From the NCBI GenBank assembly GCA_008694505.1, contig VZDJ01007747.1, positions 38,669,615 through 38,733,614 of the forward strand: a stretch of DNA of 64,000 nucleotides, in the 5' to 3' direction. Shown piece after piece: positions 52,601 through 61,376 of this stretch. This stretch comes from Cyanoderma ruficeps. Its lineage: Eukaryota; Chordata; Aves; Passeriformes; Timaliidae. Made by a program: the position numbers and the translations under genes. Below the pieces are notes generated by a model. The model did not search any database. It was given only the letters and a program-made list of their open reading frames with translations, and had not been told where the DNA came from. Within the stretch, counting starts at the first letter, position 1. The number at the start of each line of letters is the position of its first letter.

Positions 52601-53637
52601 AAGCTTGACTATAAATACAGAAATTTAGAATTAAACAACATAAAATTCAGTAGTTCAATTACATGCTCTTCCTCTTATTATCATTCATTTTGAATTTTGT
52701 TTCCCTGACCATATATCACAAGCTTTATCCTTCTCCCTGGGCACCTTTATATCAGGGCTATAGTGAAGACATTTTTCAAGAGTGTAGATTTTTGACAGCT
52801 TACACTTGAGATGTTGAAACCAGATTCCTAGCTATTAATGTTTAAAAAAATCCTTTTACGGTGTAAACCTTTCCTGTTAATATTTCTCAGTGTTTTTGAG
52901 GAGACATTCCTTTATTCGTTTGGTCTTTTTTATTATAGTTACTGCTTTGTTTTAATGTGGCCCAAAATCCATTGTGGTAATTCTGGTTTTTTGCCATCTG
53001 AAAGACTTGTCACATAGTTTTCTCTCTGTAATGCCATGTTTAATGATATTCTTATTAGTGCTGTAAAGTGTTTGCATCTGTTTGGCCCTGGTAGATTCAG
53101 TGCCTTTCTTTTCTGTGGCTTCTTTCTTGTGATGCTCAAAGGGAGGATTCTGACCAGACCATGCTGAAAAGATTACCATGGTGCTTGACAGATTATTCTA
53201 TTGCTTGATATGTTTGGGGGTATAGTTTGTTTGTTTTAACTTTGAAAGCAACTTTGTCTTGTTCTGCCTAGAGCTGCAGTCTGCTTCTGTTTAATAAACA
53301 AACCTTCTGATTCAGTTGTTTGCTCCTCCAGATAATTATACCACAAGTAGTGAGAATGCCAGGGTGGTTTTGGAGATACTGGTAGCTGAGTAATGTCTCA
53401 GATTTATTATGTGAGATTTTTTTTGAGGGAGCTGTATTTTTTTTCTTCAAACTAGAAAAAAATTTTAAGTGTGTGTAAATAATCTCAATATCAGTCTTTT
53501 CCATGCTGCCATACTGCTTATCTGGCTTACATGTTAAAAAAAATCACAGTAAATACAACAAGCTGAAGTTGTTTTAGTTTTGGGGGTTTGGTTTTTTTTG
53601 CAAAAGTAATGTAATATTGTCCATGTCTCCAATACAG

Positions 53638-53778
53638 AGAACAGACCCACAGCTCCTTGCTCAGTTCTACTATGCTGATGAGGAACTAAATCAAGTGGCA
53701 GCTGAACTGGACAGTTTGGATGGAAGAAAAGACCCACAGAGATGTACACTGCTGGTCAACCAGTTTCGCTCCTGTCAG
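53638..53778 (+). CDS. ZFYVE28: ZFYVE28 (LST2) coding exon, probably exon 2
   Basis: The 141 bases translate without interruption into 47 residues beginning [19 protein letters not shown] and ending [10 protein letters not shown]. This matches the conserved N-terminus of ZFYVE28/LST2 at about residues 14-60; the human protein has RSDPQ where this copy has RTDPQ. The exon is preceded by CCAATACAG and followed by GTAATC, so it has a canonical AG acceptor and GT donor, and both boundaries fall between codons (phase 0). The open frame continues a few codons upstream through TTG and ATG triplets, but those lie in the intron and are not homologous to the protein. Known for the family: LST2 is a FYVE-finger protein of endosomes that limits EGF-receptor signalling, and its membrane binding depends on PI3P and is controlled by mono-ubiquitination. 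The FYVE finger is at the far C-terminus and is not in this window. The pyrimidine tract before the acceptor is weak, being interrupted by AT-rich sequence. Identification is by recalled family sequence; the identity is very high along the whole exon. Confidence 0.93.
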
Positions 53779-56700
53779 GTAATCAAAGTGGCAACTTCCT
53801 GATTTCACTGGGATTTTTATGTACGTTTAATGTATTCCAGTAATATTTTTTGTATTAGTTAGTTTTTATTGTCAGAGCTTTTTAAAATAAACCTTTGTTA
53901 GATACATGCCTTTCCTTACTTTAAAGGGTATATTCTTGAAAATATTATCCATAAATTAAATTTCCTACATCTCATTTAAGACTGTTGATGCTTTCCCTGA
54001 GTAAGAGTACACATTATAATCTTCGTTTCCTTTATATAAAATAAGCATACAGAGCTTACAGGACATGAGAATTACTTCAAAATTACAAGCAGCAAAAAAT
54101 AGCCATGTCATTTGTAGCTGCTCAGCTTCCATGCCTCATGAATCTCATAGTTTTTCATTAGTAAATGAACTGCATTCAGAGGGTTATGTGCTGTTTAGCT
54201 AATTCAAATTTTTAGAGGTAGAAAGAAACTACTTGTGTTGTACCCTTTGTATTTGCATGAGTGCTTTGATATTTCCTTTCCCAATCACACCCAAGAAAAA
54301 CAATTTAAACTGAAGTAGGTTCAAGTCTAAAATACATGATGCTCAGGTGATATGATGATTTCTGTATGAAATGTGAATGTTTGCTGTCACCTCAGGACAA
54401 TTGTAAGTGGAAGGACCTTAGTAATACATACACATTTACATCTCCACCAAGTAAAATACGATGCAGTTAAGTTAGTAAATTGTAGTAAACTTCATTACGT
54501 GGAAAATTTTCATCGCTAATCATGTTAAGATGAGTTTCAAGAAAAGTGGCTTGATCATTGTAGGAAATGTTCATATTAGGTTAGCTGAGTCTGTTAAAAA
54601 AAAAAGTGAGGTGCTCTGTGTTTGCTTGCAAGAAAACTAAATTTTAAAAGTACAGTTTTTTTAAGAACGCCTTCAGAGAAAGAGTAGACAGTGAATGTAT
54701 TGTTCTCAGAAACGATTTTAATACTTCTGTTGACTTTGGATATCTTCACAATTTCCTACTATATTGTTCCTAGAGAAAAATGTGAGTTTAAGGGATTACC
54801 AAACTGGAAGCTGTAAGTTTATTAACAATTCAAAATGCAGTGACTTGAATTGAAAAAAAATAGATGCGGAAGTTATCTTCAGAGGAAGACTTCAGTTTTC
54901 TGTGTGACGGATGAGCTGTACCTAAATCACACTTCACAAATATTTATCTGACTTCTACAAAACCTCCAGCAGTGGATGTTCCACAAACGTTCTAGTCAAA
55001 TTCTTTCGAGACTGGCAGGAAAGGTTTTCTGGTATTAAGGGTGGATTAAGAGTATCTATGTGCAAGACAAATCTTCTTGGTTATTTTATCCCTGGAAATG
55101 ACAATTTATTCCCTGTTTCCCTGCAGGCATACAAGCTTTCTGATGTGTTTCCTGTAGTATAGGCAGACATGAAGAGCTGTTCTATTCAAAAAGTAGTTTC
55201 TCAGAATGTTTCACCTGTAGGAGTGCAGGAAATGCAGACTCTGATTGCTCCCTGGTCAGTTTGCTTGGCTTGTTCTGTAGTGATTCACTACCTTGTGACT
55301 CTTAATATCTTCTGATGCCTGGTAATTTAATTTGTCAAACAGATTGGTTTTACTGAAACAATCTGTTGCTAGAACCGAAAGAAAAGATGGAGGGTTTTTT
55401 ATGTAGCTATTTTTGTGATTTGTAGTTTTGAAAGTTCTGAATAATAGGTCAGATTATTGTCTGATGTCATGTCAAAAATGGCTTTGCTTAATTAGTTCTT
55501 ACATTATTTTTTAGTATTTTGTGTAAATGCAATGCATTTTGGTTTCTTTTAAGAATTTGTCTCGTAATTTCCGAACAGGAGAAGGAACAGTGTTTCAGTT
55601 AGGACTCAAAATGAAGGTATTTGCTGACCAAATATTACATAGTAGGAGGAAAAATTGGTTTTAGCCTAAGGTGTGCTGGGGATTGAGAATAGTGGAGAAC
55701 CAACAGCCAGCCCTGGGCTCAGAAAGTTGTGGTGGAAGGTTGTGCATGTAAAAGTAAGGTAGCAGCTGCATTGTGCAATACTTCTGGTATCTGCAAAAAC
55801 AGTCATGCCATTTTGAGACCTTTTAGAAATGTGCACTTTCTGACTTTTCATGCAATGCTATTGAAAAGTATCTTGTGACCACAGAACATAGTTCACCCAA
55901 CTCTTGTCTTTGCATGATTTTTTTGTCCTATTTTGTGCTAGTTTTTCCATGGAAACCTTAGTTTTAAGGTGTCCGGATTATTCCCAATTTTATCTCCATG
56001 AAATTTACAGAGGGCATAGCATTTCTGTCAGATTTTAGTGTTTTCTAGGGACAAAAGGTTTATAAAATTCCATGTCCTTCTATCTTGGCATCTGTTTTTT
56101 AAATTAATTCATTGTTCCTGGGTTGTTTAAGATCATACACTGATAGTGTCTGCTTGATCAACTAGAGAAAGGAAATGCCTTTAAATTAGTGTGGGTTGTT
56201 TTTTTTCAAACTGTGATTGATTCTTCTTGGAGAGAGGTTGGGTGTTATGTTGGATCTTAACCATATCTGAAGAGCCAAGCTTTAAATCCTTGTGTCTACT
56301 TGGAACTTACGATAGTTTTGTTAAAGATCTCCAGGTTTACTGTAGTGTGTGAACAGACTCAGACAAACCAGAAGGTCTCTGCCTAAAGGATGTAGTACTT
56401 TATACTGGACATGCTTTAAGTTTTGTATCTTAACAAAACTGGCAGCATTAGTCAAGGCAAGTTGAAGGTATGGTGCATTGTGGCGTTCCTGTGGATGTGC
56501 AGAGAACTGCAGTCTTCAAGACTGTTGGTACTTCCTTAGTAAAGAGCTGCAATTCTGAATGTTGTCTTCTGCTTTGTCATAGTACTCTCTGCTGATAAGA
56601 ATCACACTTTTTACAGTAAATTAACTTCTCAGAATTTCTGAACATCTTGTGGCTTGGCTTTCCAATGCTGTGGGTTGACTGTGCAGCAGGATGCTGAGTA

Positions 56701-58536
56701 GCATAATCCATGAGTAAGAATGGTGAGATGAGTAAGATAATGGATTTCAAAGCTTTTCATTTTCACAATAATGTGATGTAACACTGTTTTCCAGTTATGG
56801 TAGCCTATTATAAAAATGCCATCCCTAATTTTGCTTTGGTGTTTGCATGCCAGTGGTAAAATATTGTGAGAACATAACATATCTATCAATGCAGTATTTT
56901 GCATTTATTGTGTGATTAATACCTATTCAGCAGAATAAAACACTTCTCTACTGGTTTCTGTTAAGATTAACAATACCTAAAGTGTGCTGAGATGCACAAT
57001 GAAAAGCTGTGTAAGTTTTCCTTAAATGAACCAAAAGGTAGGTAGGATGTTAGACTTTGGTTTATTGAACTTGATTGATGGTTCTAGAAGGAAAACTCTC
57101 TTTTTTTCCTTAAGAAAAGAATCTCTGCATTAGTGAATCTTCAGTAATATGCAGTGCTCATTCACCTGAGTTTTTCTTCCTGCAACACAAATCACTGCAG
57201 TATTTTTATATTAGTGGTATAACAAAGTGTCCTTTCCTATGCTACATCATCACACAGTATTGAATTTTACAAGAAGTGATGGTAACTCATGCACACTTTT
57301 CAATTATTCACTCATGCATTCACTGTCATTCTCTAAATTAATTTGCTTTGATTGTTACTGTTTTCACATTGTTTAACATTTTTTTAGTTGGCTTGGTAAA
57401 CTGGTTTAAAGCAATTTATCAGCTATTTAAATGGACTTAGGTTTATTGTTAAATATTACAAAACTTCATTTGTTTTATTTAAGAGTAAAGAGTAAAAAAC
57501 CCCTTTGTTTCTAGAGCCGAGATTTGTTAGGACTTCACCGGTAACAAACCTGTGCATAAGTACTCCACATTGTGAGAATGTTTTCAGAATCATAGTCCTT
57601 GCTTGCTGTTTCAGTACACCGAGAATTATTTCTCTGTGTACAGTACTGAGGTCTCAGAATAGCACATGAGTCAGTTCCAGCATGGTTTTATCAGCATTAT
57701 TCCTGCAGGTTGTATCGCAGCAGTGTGTCGCTTCATCATCTGGAGTGCATGAGGAAGGAATTTGCCCCATCAGGGCACTGACCTTAAGCAAAATGTAGAC
57801 TTTCCCAGCTGTGCTTTCCATTTGCACTGGTCCACAGAATAGTAAAATAGGAAATTTATAGTGTTTGTGAGATGTGACTGTTTCTGGCTCACTGGTAGGA
57901 GTGATGGACACTGTATTGACTGGCAGTACATTACACTGGTTCTTCACTCCTTTCCTGCTACTTGCCTTCTTGGGAAGCACCTCCTGAATTACTGCAGTTG
58001 GCAGCCCAGCATTTCCAAGTCAGCTTTAGCAGTTCCAGTTTGCTGTAACATTAGGCTTTAAAATGTCACCTTTAGTGGACTGCCTTCTGTATAGGTCACT
58101 CCTTCATACAGTGCTGAGAAGCACTTGTGAACCTGAGCTTTGTAATCCACTGTAGCACATGTAAATATTCCTCAGGAGTTGGAGCCCTCAGAGAAAGCTA
58201 ATTATATCTCAGTGTTGTGTTTTATCACTTGTCTCAGTTTCTGTAGCAATACAAAATATGTGATGAATTTTATCAAAAATGCTGTATTTCAGCCATACTT
58301 ATTGCCATATTTCTTCAAGCTCAATTTAACAACTGAAAGCATCACTATGAAATAAGCTGAGATACAAGTGTGAGTAGAACCAAAGCTTTGCCCTCACTGT
58401 AAAGGAACATGTGTTACAGGCTGAAGGAGCTTACTGTAGAGTGTGGAAAGATGGTATAAATCGAATATGGCAAACAAGGAGTAAAGGAACAGTGCTGCTG
58501 GGAGCATACCTGGGGAATCTGCTTTGTCACATGCTA
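53779..58536. other. Intron immediately downstream of the exon, CR1-free
   Basis: AT-rich sequence with no recognised repeat, RNA gene or further exon. Minus-strand frames near 56629-56904 and 57654-57980 match nothing known to me. Confidence 0.6.
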
Positions 58537-58673
58537 AAATCACAGCCATAGGATAGTTTGGGTTGGAAGAAACCTTAAATATCGCCCAGTTCCAACCCCC
58601 TGCTATGGGTGGGGACGCCTTTCACTAGATTTCCCCAACATGGGGCAGGACCTTGCACTTGGCCTTGTTGAAT
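58537..58673 (-). mobile_element. CR1 LINE mosaic: 3' end joined to internal ORF2 piece
   Basis: The first 95 or so bases are a CR1 3' end in minus orientation (AAATCACAGCCATAGG, GGTTGGAAGAAACC, CCAACCCCCTGCTATGG). At about 58635 the sequence switches to GGCAGGACCTTGCACTTGG and CCTTGTTGAA, which belongs to the reverse-transcriptase domain (reverse complement of the region encoding KAKCKVLHLG), hundreds of bases upstream in a full element. The element has therefore lost everything between. No intact frame remains. Confidence 0.85.
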
Positions 58674-58980
58674 CAAAACTTTAAAAAATGAAATATATAC
58701 TCTTTGGTTTTGAAATATGTTTTTTGCATATCTTAAAAGCTTAAGAATGTTATTTGCTTTTTGAAGAGGGAGATGGATGGATAAGACGAGCCTAGAAGGG
58801 GGTAAGCTCTTTGATACTGTGTAGTAGTGTCTGACTGAAGCAGTGGTAATGTTTGGTAATGAGTCACTTGAGGAGGTGGTTACCAATTTCAGCCTGATAT
58901 GGGGATTGCAGTCCAGTTGTCTTTCACATCAGCTTATACCATCTATGTGGGCAGATTTCTGTATTGGTTTTTTATTTAAT

Positions 58981-59112
58981 TAAGAAAACCCCACAAGATA
59001 CCAGCAACAGTAACATGAAAAACCCAAACAAAACAAAAAAACCACAAACAACTGAAACAAAACCAAACAAATGAAAACAACAGACCAGCAAAAATCTACT
59101 CCAAACAAACAA
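58981..59112 (-). repeat. A/C-rich low-complexity tract (AAAC/AAAAC units)
   Basis: Irregular AAAC, AAAAC and CCAAAC units over about 130 bases, equivalent to T/G-rich sequence on the minus strand. The open minus frame through it (59232-58972) encodes mostly F, L, V and G and is a by-product of the base composition. Confidence 0.85.
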
Positions 59113-60615
59113 AATTTTCAACACAACACCATCATACAACTCTGAAGCTGTTGCAGGGTTTACAAATTGCTTAGTAACATTTCCAGAGTGGAAGAGAAAC
59201 ATGACGGTGCTGAGTGAATTGTCATAGAGCACGCGTTGATTTCTCTCTAGTGGGAAATGGAAAGGCTCAAATCTGTGACATTTGAGTTTTGTTATTATAT
59301 ATATTTAAAAATAAATAAAAGTTGATGTAGCATGAAATGACAACACAGGTGGTAATCAATAATGCACAAAGGTGAAACTGAATCTGGATTGACAAGTTGC
59401 TAAATAATGAAAAGAACTTATCTTTGTGTACAAAACACAATTAATTTTTTATCAGTGAAAAAGGGATGTGATTATATTATGTTAAATGGTGCATGTTGGG
59501 GTAACCATAAGTTGTTACTAAAGAGACTGTGATGCAAGGTTACGCTGTACCATCTGCTCACAATGACCACAATGATTGCATGCAAACTCCTGTGGAAAAC
59601 CACTGGCTTTGGTGGAAGATGAGGCAGTCATCCATATAAAACATGAGGTGCCAACAGGAGAGCAAAATGAATATTTTATCTGTACTTCAGTTAGAACAGT
59701 TTCTTCTTTTGGTCACAAGTCTTATTCAAGTTTAAAAATACAACATTTTTTTCTTTGTGAAAGGGAACCCAGCTATAGAAGGCTTTTAATTTCAGAGGTA
59801 TTGGACTTTTCCAACATTCACACAGCATCAGTTCACAGTTACCTTCTTCAAAAGAAAAAATAAGTTTTCATTCCTTAACATGTGATTATTTGCCCTTGAT
59901 CGTAGTTTTTCTATTGCTAACAATTGGCAGGTTGGTACCTTGAATGAGTATTAACAGTGGACCTGAGACACAGTGGTACAATTCCCAGAGCATTTGAAGG
60001 CTAAATGAGGACAATGGGAGCCAGGTCATTTTAAGCCTGACTTTTCTCAGATATGTGAAGATACTGTACCAGATCCACTTATGTAGGAATTAATGTAATG
60101 TGACGTGTCTGACTATCAGGAGCTTTATAGTTCTTCCACACTCCTCAGCAGTGCCATCAGAGGATTGCTGTCAGCTCTGCTATAGAGTGATTGGCTAAAT
60201 TTTAATATTTTTTTTACTGTTGCAGAGAAGGATAAATTCTAGTATCAGCCACTGAATTGTTTATGTAGTCTCATGACTTAAATATGCTGCAATTTTCCTT
60301 CTTTTCCCCATATGCACACATGGTAGCACCACGTTAGCAAGATTAACAATACGTGCAAACTATTTATTTTGTGATGTTTCTGTACTTGGGGATTAAGTCT
60401 GTTTTATTCTGCTAGAAGCCTTTTCACTTAATCGTATAGAAAAATCCCTTTCATTTATTTATTTTTTTCTTTAATACTGGGGAAGTATGATAAGAAAGAC
60501 AAGAAGGCAAGTTAGTAATTTTTTCAAGTCGGTTCTTAGCAGTGGAATTTAATTTTCATTGTGACCTTAACATACTTGAAAGTGAAAGCCTGTTTTTTAA
60601 TAAGAAATAATTCAT

Positions 60616-60639
60616 TTCATAATAATGGATTATTATGAA
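60616..60639. repeat. AT-rich palindrome with 2-base centre
   Basis: TTCATAATAAT, then GG, then ATTATTATGAA: perfect 11-base arms. Such AT-rich palindromes arise by chance fairly often in long introns. Confidence 0.85.
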
Positions 60640-60715
60640 GAATATTTTGTGGAATATTGTGCAGTCTAGTTTTCTCATGTGTCAGGTTGTCACAAGTAAT
60701 TTTTCATTAAACAAA

Positions 60716-61376
60716 ATCCTTGAATAGAACATGTGGAGTTGGAAGGGACTTAAAAGTATCATGAAGTCCAACTCTTGGCCTCACACAATGCTATCCCCAG
60801 AGTCACACCACATCCCTGAGAGCACTGTCCAAACACTCCTTGAACTCCATCAGGCTTGATGCTGTGACCACTTCCTGGGGAGCCAGTTCCAGTGCCCAAC
60901 CACCCTCTGGGGGAAGAACCTTTTTCTAATGTCCAACCTAAAGTTCCCCTGACACAACTTCAGGCCATTCCCTCCTGTCCTTTCTCTCACCAAAGGGCAG
61001 GGATCAGTGTCTGGCCCTCCCCTTCCCCTCATGAGAAAGTTGTAACTGCGCTGAGGTCTCCCCTCAGTTTCTTCCTCCTGGGACAACATCCCCAGTTCAT
61101 TTGTTTGTCTCTTAGTCCTTACCCAGAGGTTCTCAACTGTGCCATTGCCAGCTACAAGCTCTGTGTATTCCAGGCCCTGTGTTACACAAAGTCCCAGCCC
61201 CTGCCTCATCTGCCCTGCCTGTTCCTCTTGGGGAGCCTGGAACCATCCAACAAGGCACTCCAGTCACAGAACTCATCCCACCAGGTTTTGCTTATGCCAG
61301 TGGTGCCGAATTTCTGGGACTGGGCCAAGGCTTCGAGCTCCGTCCTGGATCCTCATGCTGCACCTTTATATGAAAG
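60716..61376 (-). mobile_element. CR1 LINE with large internal deletion: endonuclease start joined to RT C-terminus
   Basis: On the minus strand, 61376-61255 encodes the beginning of CR1 ORF2 (ELEALAQSQ followed by ISKTWWDE, the endonuclease TETWWDE-like motif). The frame at 61209-60850 carries [16 protein letters not shown], also endonuclease domain, and then passes directly into [22 protein letters not shown] and [10 protein letters not shown], the extreme C-terminus. The lower-coordinate end, 60716-60900, is the CR1 3' untranslated region (GAGTTGGAAGGGACTT and following). Thus most of the endonuclease and nearly all of the reverse transcriptase are missing, while one 119-residue frame stays open across the junction at about 61095-61105. 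It cannot be an active element. Confidence 0.9.

Larger units (their letters stand above)
1..53637 (+). other. ZFYVE28: ZFYVE28 intron 1 (3' part), inferred
   Basis: Everything upstream of the ZFYVE28 exon is inferred to be intron 1 of the same transcript. The missing part of the protein before the exon is only about 13 residues (start methionine and a short basic stretch), and I found no + strand sequence that encodes it followed by a donor site. There is also no CpG-rich block of the kind expected at a bird promoter. The + strand looks richer in T than A and in G than C, which agrees with transcription in this direction but was not counted. An alternative promoter inside the interval cannot be excluded. 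Confidence 0.7.
41553..53637. other. Intron immediately upstream of the exon, CR1-free
   Basis: Twelve kilobases with no recognisable CR1. Contains the 20-base palindrome at 44407, homopolymers, T/G-rich tracts (44726-44778, 46213-46258, 53573-53600) and the unassigned island at 49.0-49.6 kb. A 146-residue + strand frame at 50053-50493 has no recognisable domain. Confidence 0.6.

Noticed and set aside
53617..53637. In-frame TTG/ATG codons just upstream of the ZFYVE28 exon as a start site
   Set aside because: They precede a canonical AG acceptor, encode residues unrelated to the protein, and the known protein has a different short N-terminus encoded by a separate exon.
54393..54410. CTCAG followed by GACAATTGT as the start of ZFYVE28 exon 3
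   Set aside because: The first two codons fit D-N, but the next ones do not encode V-L-N, and the sequence continues as ordinary intron.
58972..59232. 86-codon hydrophobic minus-strand frame, looks like a membrane protein
   Set aside because: It is the translation of an A/C-rich low-complexity tract; hydrophobicity follows from the T-rich codons.
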